64,000 nt of DNA from CAZDKK01 sp964506245 (GTDB taxonomy: Bacteria; Eisenbacteria; RBG-16-71-46; CAIMUX01; WJJG01). The notes below the pieces were generated by a model. It had not been told where the DNA came from, did no database searches, and was given only the letters and a program-made list of their open reading frames with translations. The stretch lies in NCBI GenBank assembly GCA_964506245.1, contig CAZDKK010000005.1, forward strand, positions 1 through 64,000, written 5' to 3'. Shown in pieces: positions 1 through 13,280 of the stretch (position 1 is its first letter; the number at the start of each line of letters is the position of its first letter). A program made the position numbers and the translations under genes.

Positions 1-3000
1 ACAATGGGCAGAAAGGACGTCACGCGCAGCGTGATTTCTGCCGGATCAGGGCTAGAGGTCAAGGCCCTGGGCGGCATGCTCTTCGGCGAGGGCACGACCC
101 CGCTCCTCGACCGCCTGCACTGGGGCGAGCGGGCGGTGGCGCGACTGCTCGACGCGCTGCTCTGGACACCGCGCGACGGCAAGACCGAGCGCGAGCGCGT
201 CCACTATGGCGCCCTCGATGTCGAAGATCTCGGTCGCGTCTACGAGGCCCTGCTCGAACTCGAGCCGGGCATCACCACCGAGCCCATGTGCCGGCTACGG
301 CGCGCCAAGCTGGAGGTGGTGGTGCCCGTGGCGCAGGGAGCAGCCTACCGGACCGGTGCTGCCGCCGGGGATCACTCCGGGGATATTGCCGGCACGAGCG
401 ATCAGGCAGGCGATGATGTGGGCGACGGTGATGGCGGTGACACCGATGCCGGCGGTGGCGACGATGCCGGTAGTGACGCCGACGCCGACAATGATGAGCC
501 CTTCGATCGTCGGAGCAAGACCGACAGTGGAGGCAAGACCAAGGTCCAGTTCATCGAGGAGATCCCAGCCGGGCGCTTCTTCCTGCGCGTGGGCCTGGGA
601 CGCAAGGCGAGCGGCAGCTACTACACGCCGCACCCCTTCGTGCGCTTCCTGGTGCAGGAGACCCTCGGCCCGCAGCTCGCCGAGCGCAGCCCCAAGGAGA
701 ACCCGCAACCCGCTCGCATCCTGGAGCTCAAGGTGCTCGACCCCGCCATGGGCAGCGGCCACTTCCTCGTCGAAGCCTGCCGCTATCTGGGCGAGGCGCT
801 CTACGAAGCGTGCCGCCTCTGTGACGAGCTGGCCGTGCAGGCCGAGGAGAAGGCGGAAGAGGTCCGCGACGACGCCGAGCGAGAAGGGCTCCTGACCCTA
901 GCCGCCGAGCTGCGCCAGCGGGTCGCGGCCCTGCCCGATCCCGAGGATGAACTCGTCGCCTACCTGCCCAGCCGCGTGGCGGAGGGCGAGGAGAGTGGGC
1001 TGTCGCAGAAGAAGGCCGAGGCCTTGTGTCGCCGCCTGGTCGCCGTGCACTGCCTCTACGGCGTGGACAAGAACCCGCTCGCCGTCGAGCTGGCCAAGCT
1101 GTCGCTCTGGCTCGAGAGCTACGCCGAGGGGTTGCCTCTCACCTTCATGAATCACCGCCTCATCGCCGGCGATTCACTCACCGGACCCTTCTTCGAGCAC
1201 ATGCTGACCTTCCCGCGCAGCGGCAAGAAGCTCGATGACATGTTCGCCCAGGGCCTCACGGCCCGGCTCCAAGCGACCCTGGCGGCGGCACTCGCCCACG
1301 TGCGCGACCTCGAGGCGACCGTGGGCAAGGACGTGGCCGACCTCGAACACAAACGTGCCGCCAAAGAGAAGCTCGACGTGGCCCTCGCGCCCTTCAAGAC
1401 CCTCGCCGCGGCCTGGAGTGGCGGGGTGATGCTGGGGAACGACGGCGATGACTCGGCGTACCAGGCGCTGGCGGAGGCGGCAGCGCAGGGGGCGAGCACC
1501 GAGGACGTCCTGAGCGCGCGACCGCGGCTGCGGGAGATGGTCGAGGTCGGGCGGGAGGGGGTTGAGTTCGAGCTGGTCTTCCCGGAGATGTTCCACAGGC
1601 AGGATGAGGGACAACCCGGATTCCATGCAGTGCTTGGGAATCCGCCCTGGGACTCCTTGGTCGTGAGCGACCGGGAGTTCGGATCTCAGTATCACGCGGG
1701 GTTTCTGGAAAGCCGTGGGGATAGAACGAAGGCAATCCTCGATGCACTCTTCAAGTCCAACGCCGGACTCAAGACGCGCTATGAGGCTCACCGGCGTGCA
1801 GTATCTCAGGAGTGCCGCCTGAAAGAGATGCTTGCGTACCATCACCTGGGGCAGATCAAGAAGCGGGGTCACTCGGATGAGTTCCAGGTTTTCGCATGTC
1901 GGTTCTTTCGCTTGGTCACGAATCGAGGTCTCGTCGGGCTCCTCCTGCCAGCAGCATTCTACTCGGGTGAACCGGCGGCGGCCTGTCGCGAGGCTCTCTT
2001 GCTTCGCTCCGAACCCATCGATCTCGTCGGAGTCAGCAACAGCCGGCGTTACTTCGATACGGCGCCCGTTGCCAAGTTCGCCCTCGTAGTCTCTCGGAGG
2101 GCGACTCCATCGGACGACCATCGCTTCAGGGCCGCCTTCCGGGTGCAGGACTTCTCGACATTCCTGTCTGGGGCCAAATCATCCGTGGACTACCCACTGT
2201 CGGTCGTGCGCCGCGCAACAGGGCACCTGTATCTCGTGTTCGAGGTGGAGGATCAAGCAGCCCTGCAGCTTCTTGAATGCCTCCATCTGGCAACTGATGG
2301 AGACACAGGTGTGTTCCTCGATAGCCTTGGTGTGAGGTTTGTGCAGGAATTCAACATCACTACAGGTGACAAGAGCACCATTCCACTGACAGGTCAGGAG
2401 AGGGCAAAGTCCTGGGAGAACATCCAATGCCAGACCAGGAAGGGTGTCGCAGTCCTGGCCGAGAGCAAGCACTTTCATGCTTTTGACTGGCACTACTGCG
2501 GAAGCGAGATGTCGAAGTGGGAGTCCGAACCATCTCGTGGGGTTGTGCTTGCACGATTCACGACGGCGAATCCGAGACTGACCTCTTATCGAGTTGCCAT
2601 ACGCCGTACAGTGGGTTCAATTGAGACCAACGAGAGGTCACTGGTTTCTGCAGTGCTTCCTCCGGGCGTCGTCGTGGCAAACAGCGCGGTGGTGGAGAGA
2701 TCGCCCTCGGACAGGCCTTCAGCCAGTGCTCTCGCACTGCAAGGCCTGCTCAACTCCCATTGCCAGGACTTCTCGGCGCGGCTACTGGTGAACGCCAACT
2801 TGAATGACTACCTGCTGCGAAGTCTCCCATGTCCTCGGATCTCGAGGATCTCTTGGGTCTTCCTTGCGCACAGCAGCACGCGGCTGACATGCTCTTCATC
2901 TGCCTACATGACACTCTGGGTTGATCAATTCGGCGACGCGTGGCGCGAGCCGAAGCCCAAGCACACCTGGCCCGTCCTCGAGGGCGACGACGCCCGCTGG

Positions 3001-3558
3001 GCAGTGCGCGCGGCCATCGACGCCGTGGTGGCCGACGCGTACGGCCTAGACCGCGACCAGTACGCCCACATCCTTTCCACCTTTACCCACCGAAGCTACC
3101 CGAAGGCTCCTGAGCTCTGCCTGGCCGCATTCGATGAGCTGAGAGCGATCGGCCTCGAAGCGTTCACGCGAAAGCACGACCCGTACTGGGACATCCCGCT
3201 CAACGAGAATCTGCCCAAGCCCGTGATCGATCTCCCCGTGCCGGGAGAGACCAAGCCGGCCCGGCGTGAGCTCGGCCCGCTCTTCCACGGGGCAGATCGC
3301 GCCGCCGACGCGATCGTCGAGCCTACCGGCGGAACGGACAGGCGGGCAGCGGCCTCGCTTGCGGGGGACGGGGCCTACGCTACCATCGTCCGGCTCCTGG
3401 ACGACCGCGGGCTCATCACCTCCGCCGACGCTCAGCAGGCCACGGGCCTCGACGCAGCGGGCGTGCGGCCGCACCTGAAGCGCCTGGTCGAGGAGGGGCG
3501 GGCCGTCACAGAAGGCCAGCGGCGCGGCACGAAGTACCGGAGGACGGCGGATGCGTGA
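1..3558 (+). CDS. Large N6-adenine DNA methyltransferase (Eco57I/PglX/DrmMI-like), 5' partial
   Basis: Amino-methyltransferase of the gamma class, likely acting on adenine in DNA. Numbering from the ATG at base 4, the SAM-binding motif DPAMGSGHF lies at about residue 246 and the catalytic NPPW at 546-549. A GVDKNPLAVELAKLSLW segment between them fits motif II/III of this family. An acidic Asp/Gly-rich low-complexity insert occupies about residues 119-165. The C-terminal 70 residues resemble a winged helix. The reading frame is open to the window edge, and the first residues look like the interior of PglX/DrmMI-type enzymes, so the true start is probably upstream. The target-recognition half (about bases 1600-2930) is much lower in GC than the flanks. 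It is the first visible gene of a defence-like set ending at 11270. No nuclease motif was seen in this part. Confidence 0.88.
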   Translation, partial: TMGRKDVTRSVISAGSGLEVKALGGMLFGEGTTPLLDRLHWGERAVARLLDALLWTPRDGKTERERVHYGALDVEDLGRVYEALLELEPGITTEPMCRLRRAKLEVVVPVAQGAAYRTGAAAGDHSGDIAGTSDQAGDDVGDGDGGDTDAGGGDDAGSDADADNDEPFDRRSKTDSGGKTKVQFIEEIPAGRFFLRVGLGRKASGSYYTPHPFVRFLVQETLGPQLAERSPKENPQPARILELKVLDPAMGSGHFLVEACRYLGEALYEACRLCDELAVQAEEKAEEVRDDAEREGLLTLAAELRQRVAALPDPEDELVAYLPSRVAEGEESGLSQKKAEALCRRLVAVHCLYGVDKNPLAVELAKLSLWLESYAEGLPLTFMNHRLIAGDSLTGPFFEHMLTFPRSGKKLDDMFAQGLTARLQATLAAALAHVRDLEATVGKDVADLEHKRAAKEKLDVALAPFKTLAAAWSGGVMLGNDGDDSAYQALAEAAAQGASTEDVLSARPRLREMVEVGREGVEFELVFPEMFHRQDEGQPGFHAVLGNPPWDSLVVSDREFGSQYHAGFLESRGDRTKAILDALFKSNAGLKTRYEAHRRAVSQECRLKEMLAYHHLGQIKKRGHSDEFQVFACRFFRLVTNRGLVGLLLPAAFYSGEPAAACREALLLRSEPIDLVGVSNSRRYFDTAPVAKFALVVSRRATPSDDHRFRAAFRVQDFSTFLSGAKSSVDYPLSVVRRATGHLYLVFEVEDQAALQLLECLHLATDGDTGVFLDSLGVRFVQEFNITTGDKSTIPLTGQERAKSWENIQCQTRKGVAVLAESKHFHAFDWHYCGSEMSKWESEPSRGVVLARFTTANPRLTSYRVAIRRTVGSIETNERSLVSAVLPPGVVVANSAVVERSPSDRPSASALALQGLLNSHCQDFSARLLVNANLNDYLLRSLPCPRISRISWVFLAHSSTRLTCSSSAYMTLWVDQFGDAWREPKPKHTWPVLEGDDARWAVRAAIDAVVADAYGLDRDQYAHILSTFTHRSYPKAPELCLAAFDELRAIGLEAFTRKHDPYWDIPLNENLPKPVIDLPVPGETKPARRELGPLFHGADRAADAIVEPTGGTDRRAAASLAGDGAYATIVRLLDDRGLITSADAQQATGLDAAGVRPHLKRLVEEGRAVTEGQRRGTKYRRTADA

Positions 3559-3712
3559 CCTGGAGCGCGAGATCGCCGCCGAGCTGGACCTGGTCAGGCT
3601 GCCAGTCCTGGCCGATGGATTGCTAGGAGCATCGGTGTCTTCTGTGACAGGAAGTGTCTGGGAAACCGGGATTGGATCGAAGGGTTCATGGTGTTGCCCA
3701 CTGGAGTCTTGA
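3551..3712 (+). other. Short open frame after the methyltransferase, possible gene remnant
   Basis: An ATG overlaps the last 8 bases of the methyltransferase and opens 53 codons. The first 25 (MRDLEREIAAELDLVRLPVL...) read like a genuine helical N-terminus with high-GC codon use. The rest degenerates into Ser/Gly/Trp-rich sequence before a TGA. The remaining bases up to 3817 hold no other plausible gene. It may be the start of a gene truncated when the low-GC accessory genes arrived, or simply chance. No family was recognised. Confidence 0.3.
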
Positions 3713-3817
3713 GGGAGCTCGTCTGTTGTGGGATCCTCCGTCGGGGTGTCATGTGTGGAAGGCGCGACCCAGGACTCCTGGGGCGAGTGGAGGCGTAACT
3801 CATTCTAGGCGGTGAAG

Positions 3818-4594
3818 ATGCGCATCCCGGATCTCAAGTGCAAGCCCCTGGTTGAAGCTATCCTCGAAGTCAAGTGGGCGCTTCAACCCCTGGGGCCCGA
3901 GGGGGCCTTTGACCCCCACTTCCGTCTGCTGGTCGGACGCTTGTATGACCGGATCTCGGGCGACTATCCCCACCACGAAGAGCTCCCGAGCGCGGCTATT
4001 CCTGACGAGATATCGGCCCACATGGTGAAGCACCGATTCCGTGTCGCCCCGGATGATTGGCCCGTCGCGCAGGTCGGCCCGGGCGTTCTTACGATGAACG
4101 ACACGCAGCGGTACACGTGGGCCGATTTCCTCCGCAGATCCGAGACCTTGGTTGACAAGCTCTTCGAGGCCTACCCTCGCCGGGAAGATCTTCGAATCAC
4201 GAATCTCATGCTTCGCTATATCGACGCGGTTGGCCTCAACTACCACGAACAGAACGTGCTGGACTTCCTCTCCGACAAGCTGAAACTCACCGTGAGCTTC
4301 CCAGACAAGCTATTCGACGAGAGAGGCACTGACAGCCGCCCCTATCACTTGAGTTGGCATTCATCCTTCCGCTGCAGTAGCCCGCCAGGTGTAGTGCATC
4401 TGAAGATATCCACAGGTCAGCGGGACAGCTCCCCAGTTCTCATCTGGGAGACCATGGTCCAGTCTGCAGCATCCGATGTTCCTGTCATGCCTTCTGGATT
4501 CTCGGAGTGGATCACCAGCGCCCATGAAGTGACAAGCCACTGGTTCTTCACGCTGATAGAAGGCGACTTGTTGCGGAGGTTCTCGGGTGACTAG
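3818..4594 (+). CDS. TIGR04255 family protein
   Basis: About 258 residues. The N-terminus with PLVEAILEVKW, the YPHHEELP segment, the VGPGVLTMND motif and the later LMLRYIDAVGL match the TIGR04255 family, a sporadically distributed family of unknown function often found in accessory regions. An upstream in-frame GTG at 3812 would add two residues. ATG 3818 is preferred because AGGCGG sits about five bases ahead of it. The gene is visibly lower in GC than its neighbours (31 of 60 bases G/C at 4201-4260 by hand count), which suggests transfer. It overlaps the next gene by eight bases. Its place between a methyltransferase and a helicase suggests a part in the same system, but no activity can be assigned. 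Confidence 0.8.
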   Translation: MRIPDLKCKPLVEAILEVKWALQPLGPEGAFDPHFRLLVGRLYDRISGDYPHHEELPSAAIPDEISAHMVKHRFRVAPDDWPVAQVGPGVLTMNDTQRYTWADFLRRSETLVDKLFEAYPRREDLRITNLMLRYIDAVGLNYHEQNVLDFLSDKLKLTVSFPDKLFDERGTDSRPYHLSWHSSFRCSSPPGVVHLKISTGQRDSSPVLIWETMVQSAASDVPVMPSGFSEWITSAHEVTSHWFFTLIEGDLLRRFSGD

Positions 4595-4958
4595 CAACCA
4601 CACCGCCGCCATCGAGTACGATGAGCTACGCTTGGAGCCGAGCCCGGCCAGTGAGGCAGGGGCATCCGAACGACCCGAAACAGCACGACGACTGCCGGCA
4701 TCGATGCTGCTTCAGCTTGCGGCGACGGCATCCATTCTCACGTCAGGGGTAGGCTTCCCACCCGACATGCCTACAACCGAATCGCGGGCATTGCCACCGT
4801 ATGCAGGCTTCCGTTGGGATCAATCAATACCTCGAGTCATCAGCGTGGCCCAGGCCCGCAGAGGCGCGATCGCCACTCTCCTGGAGGCGGAACGACGGCG
4901 CAGGGAGTACGCCGAAAGTGAGGCTCGTCCGACTGCCGTCTGGGAGGATCCTGAATGA
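4587..4958 (+). CDS. Small protein of unknown function in the defence-like locus
   Basis: 123 residues starting at a GTG that has a good GCGGAGGT ribosome site about eight bases upstream. The start overlaps the end of the TIGR04255 gene by eight bases, and the stop overlaps the next ATG in an ATGA junction, so it sits in a translationally coupled chain. The N-terminal third is Glu/Ala/Pro-rich. Residues about 38-58 are a mildly hydrophobic stretch, and the C-terminal 40 residues are a charged, probably helical segment rich in Arg and Glu. No signal peptide or family was recognised. Its position, not its sequence, suggests it is a partner of the TIGR04255 protein. Confidence 0.65.
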   Translation: MTSNHTAAIEYDELRLEPSPASEAGASERPETARRLPASMLLQLAATASILTSGVGFPPDMPTTESRALPPYAGFRWDQSIPRVISVAQARRGAIATLLEAERRRREYAESEARPTAVWEDPE

Positions 4959-5587
4959 TCTACCAGTCGGTATCCTTGGACGAACCCTTGCGGCAGGGTG
5001 ACATCTTTGTCCGCTTGCCGCGCGTTGACATCTCGCTCAGACAGATCGACGTTCTCGGGGAACTGACTATCGAGCGCCGCACCTGGAGTGATTTGGAGTC
5101 CAGTAGCGATCCGGTGTGTTTTGCTGCTTCTGCCCGCGCCGTCACGGCCATCGTGGCCACCCAGAACTGCGACGCTGTGAGAGCCCCGGACATCACCCTT
5201 TGTGAGATACGCCCGTTTGCCCACGTGGAAGGAAAGGCAAGCTCAGCAAACAGCCCCAATTCGTGGATGAGGATAATCACTCAGCACGCCCGTCAGAATC
5301 TGAAGTGGTTCTATCTCCCTCCGGATCCAATGTGCTCCATTCCCGAGAAGATGGCCGTCGACTTCATGGCAACCCTGCGACTTCCCAGAGTCGATCTCGA
5401 GGAGTACCGACGGCTTCGGGTTGCTCGCCTGAACGACCACGCCTACTGCCACTTCCGGGAACGGCTCGCCAACTTCTTCCAAAGGTACCCATACGATGAA
5501 TGGTATCCTCTGGACGCGGACGAGCTTGCCCGCTACCGCGAGCAGTATCCTGATGCGATGCCCTATCCATGGCAGAATGGCAGATGA
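4955..5587 (+). CDS. Unknown protein with QGDIF and QNCD motifs
   Basis: 210 residues, coupled to the previous gene by a four-base ATGA overlap. It begins with EPLRQGDIFVRLP and has VATQNCDAVRAPDI in the middle, then DFMATLRLPRV and a C-terminal LRVARLNDHAYCHFRERLANFFQR segment. I recognise this layout (a GDI motif, a TQ/SQ-x-CD motif, and a final R-x-A-x-L...F...R block) from uncharacterised proteins that accompany accessory and defence genes, but I cannot name a function. Base composition is lower in GC than flanking DNA (31 of 60 at 5221-5280 by hand count). It is followed by the winged-helix gene, again with overlap. Confidence 0.65.
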   Translation: MIYQSVSLDEPLRQGDIFVRLPRVDISLRQIDVLGELTIERRTWSDLESSSDPVCFAASARAVTAIVATQNCDAVRAPDITLCEIRPFAHVEGKASSANSPNSWMRIITQHARQNLKWFYLPPDPMCSIPEKMAVDFMATLRLPRVDLEEYRRLRVARLNDHAYCHFRERLANFFQRYPYDEWYPLDADELARYREQYPDAMPYPWQNGR

Positions 5588-5966
5588 TTCCCGTACGGAC
5601 CGTCTCTGGGGGTGCGAGACGGCAATCCAGCCAGTGCATGCACATGGAAGATCGGCCTCGGCATGTCCGCGGCAAGGCGAGGCGCGCGATCTTCGCATGC
5701 TGGATCTGCTGGGGCTCTTGGCCCCACGAATCGGGACCAAGTTGGGACCAAGTGCAACTCCTTGAATCCGCGACAGATCCGCAGTCCATCCCGGCGCTCA
5801 TGGAGGTCTGCGGGCGGGCGAACCGGACCAAGTTCCGGGACCAAGTCGTCCGGCCCCTCCTCGAGGCCGGGCTTCTGGAAATGACCATCCCCGACAAACC
5901 CCGAAGCTCCCGGCAACGCTACCGCACGACTGAGGCCGGCAGGCGCATACTGCGAGAGGAATCGCG

Positions 5967-5970
<4 letters not shown>
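5584..5970 (+). CDS. Winged-helix DNA-binding protein
   Basis: About 128 residues. The last 70 residues (LLESATDPQSIPALMEVCGR, then TKFRDQVVRPLLEAGLLEMT, then PRSSRQRYRTTEAGRRIL) are a typical winged-helix domain of the kind found at the C-terminus of Fic- and RecG-like/AlbA-type regulators: a recognition helix followed by a wing with KPRSS and a terminal TEAG. The first 50 residues are Arg/Trp/Cys-rich and look unlike a fold, so the true start may be different or this part may be frame-damaged. ATG 5584 forms an ATGA overlap with the previous stop; ATG 5569 is possible. The stop overlaps the helicase ATG by four bases. It may be the locus regulator or a DNA-targeting subunit. Confidence 0.65.
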
Positions 5971-11270
<5,300 letters not shown>

Positions 11271-11324
11271 GCGAGGGACTCGCGCGGGGATTCCAGGACG
11301 TGAGGCTTCGGCTCGCCCGGCGCG

Positions 11325-11666
11325 TCACATGTGGCCGACTTCCCGCACCTCGACCGTCTCGCCGTGGATCAGCGCCGGGCAGCCCCGGGCGATCTTCGTG
11401 GCCTCATCGAGGTTCTCCGCCTCGATGACGAAGAAGCCCGTGAGCGTCTGCTGGCTGTGCGTGTAGGGTTCCTCGTGGATCACACCGGATACCTTGCGCA
11501 GCAGCCGCGCACTGCTGCTCAGCGGCTCTCCGGAGTGGAGTATCTGCTTCGTTTTGAGCTGGCCCACCCACTCTTGATAGCGAGCGAGGAGCGCCTTCTG
11601 CTCCTCTTTAGGGAGCTTGCTCCACGCGTTGTCATCCTCGCGCATCAGAATGACGAACCTGGGCAT
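11325..11666 (-). CDS. YCII-related (DGPF-domain) protein
   Basis: 113 residues beginning MPRFVILMREDDNAW, with a predicted ferredoxin-like alpha/beta fold. The GFFVIEAENLDEATKIARGCP segment followed by GETVEVREV is the hallmark of YCII/DGPF proteins. These are small cytoplasmic proteins of unclear function, often met near ECF sigma factors, though none is adjacent here. The start is supported by CGGAGGAGG about nine bases upstream. The gene is convergent with the end of the helicase, separated by about 55 bases, and marks the end of the defence-like locus. Confidence 0.85.
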   Translation of the reverse strand: MPRFVILMREDDNAWSKLPKEEQKALLARYQEWVGQLKTKQILHSGEPLSSSARLLRKVSGVIHEEPYTHSQQTLTGFFVIEAENLDEATKIARGCPALIHGETVEVREVGHM

Positions 11667-12093
11667 CGTCGCCCTCCTCCGCTCGGATCCTAGAGTACAC
11701 CGGCGGGACGCCGGCCGATAGGCGCAAGGATGCTCGTGCGCTTTGCCTCACCTCCCTGGCTGCGGGCAACCAGGCTGCATCGGCCAAACCATGGCAGCGC
11801 TGGGCGTGGCGCCCGCACCTCACGCCGCGCGGCCAGCGATCCGGGCGGGCCCCGCAACGGAGCGTGCAAGACACGGGCCTTGTTGCAGTTGGAGTGTCGG
11901 TTCTTGGGCTCGTTTGCGGCTTGCTCAGCAGGCCCGACGCCGCGGATACGCGTGGAGGTTCTCAGCCAATCGGCGCGCGCAACGGCATGTCTCTTGCGAT
12001 TCCTCCCGGGGGTTCTGCCGATCGAGTGAACTCAAGGGCCCGATCGGGGTAAGGCATCCTCATCGCAGACCTGGAAACGCGAGGGATCACAGC
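11667..12093. other. Intergenic stretch between divergent genes, nothing recognised
   Basis: About 427 bases between the YCII gene (leftward) and a secreted-protein gene (rightward). Open frames here are short or are upstream extensions lacking ribosome sites. It must hold the divergent promoters, but no convincing -35/-10 pair, repeat or RNA was found by eye. Confidence 0.4.
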
Positions 12094-13209
12094 ATGGTCC
12101 AGCACAGACGCCGCGACGTGACCTGGTGGGTCCTGATCGTCACCGCCGTGCTGGCGCTGCCCGCCGCAGCGGCCGATCCCGACACCACGGATCTTCGCCT
12201 GCTGATCGGCCACGACGAGAGGGAAGTCGTTCCGGCCGACGCGCGGACACAGGCCCCGCTCTGCGAGTTCTGCAATCTCGATGTGCCGCCGATCACGCTC
12301 CAGCGCTTCACCAGTCGCATGGCCACCGACGTGGCGGCCCGGATCTCCGACTGGAACCTCGCGCTCATCGCACGCACGGACAGCCTCCTTCGAGCAGGGT
12401 TCTTCGGGCCGCCGGCAGCGACCGAGGCGGCCGGCGAGGCGGCGCGCTATTTCAAGTACCACGCGCTCACCTCGATGGACTTCATCAGCTACCTGAGCAC
12501 GCAGCGGCGGGTGGCCTGGGAAAGCGACGAGAAGGAGATCGCGCCCTTCTACTATCAGTATGCCAACCCGGGGGTCTACCCCGTGTGGGGACTGCGGCGC
12601 GTTCTCCTTGGCGGCGGCGCCTTCTGCATGGACTTCGATGTGGCGCCTGGCTTCGACGCCGAGCGCATGTTGGGGACCCGGGCGGTTCACCTGCGGGCGG
12701 ATGAGCTCAAGGTGGACGGGGTCACGGGCCGCGTCTGGTCGATGGAGATGGACATCCCCAATGATGGCAAGGCCCACTACCTCTTCTCCGAGCGCTACAA
12801 GGGCCGGCTGCGCCAGTTCGTGATCGAAGACGGCGGGCGCCCGCTGAAGGTGACCCTGCTCGAAGACGTGGAGGGCTTCTACGTCCGGAAGTGGGGCACG
12901 CACAAGTGCGGGGGCCTCGTGCTCTGGCGTACCCAGCTGGCTGACGGCGACCGCCCGGGCGACGGGGATTGCATCGGCGGGGCGGCCTACTTCCCGGGGC
13001 TGCACCTGCGGCTGCCGGGACCGCTGCCGGACGTGGACCTTGACGACCTGCGCGAGTTCCCCGGGTTCCAGCCACTCATCGCGGCCGACCGCTGCAACCG
13101 CGCCGATTTCCCCGCCTGGCTGGCCGTCGGCTCGGACGGTGCATTCCGAAGCTGGGGCAGCGAGGGCGAGATCCCACGGATCGTCCGCGACTGGTTCCCC
13201 GACCTCTAG
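12094..13209 (+). CDS. Secreted protein of unknown function
   Basis: 371 residues from an ATG preceded by GAGGGA about seven bases upstream. The frame extends further upstream but without a ribosome site. The N-terminus (WWVLIVTAVLALPAAAADP) is a clear signal peptide with an AAA-type cleavage site. The mature part has a paired-Cys segment CEFCN near residue 60, many aromatic residues (FYYQYANPGVYPVWGLRRVL) and a Trp-rich central domain. It ends with a Leu/Pro-rich segment and NRADFPAWLAVG. No enzyme motif or known family was recognised. It has no obvious operon partner; the aldehyde dehydrogenase gene starts about 70 bases downstream on the same strand. Confidence 0.75.
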   Translation: MVQHRRRDVTWWVLIVTAVLALPAAAADPDTTDLRLLIGHDEREVVPADARTQAPLCEFCNLDVPPITLQRFTSRMATDVAARISDWNLALIARTDSLLRAGFFGPPAATEAAGEAARYFKYHALTSMDFISYLSTQRRVAWESDEKEIAPFYYQYANPGVYPVWGLRRVLLGGGAFCMDFDVAPGFDAERMLGTRAVHLRADELKVDGVTGRVWSMEMDIPNDGKAHYLFSERYKGRLRQFVIEDGGRPLKVTLLEDVEGFYVRKWGTHKCGGLVLWRTQLADGDRPGDGDCIGGAAYFPGLHLRLPGPLPDVDLDDLREFPGFQPLIAADRCNRADFPAWLAVGSDGAFRSWGSEGEIPRIVRDWFPDL

Positions 13210-13280
13210 CCCTGCCGCTTCCCGCTTGAAGTTCCCCCGCCCAGGCGATAGGAATCACCGCGAGCGGCGAGGGGATGTCC

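Noticed and set aside
11743..12093. N-terminal extension of the secreted protein at 12094
   Set aside because: The 117 extra residues lie before a perfect signal peptide with its own ribosome site.
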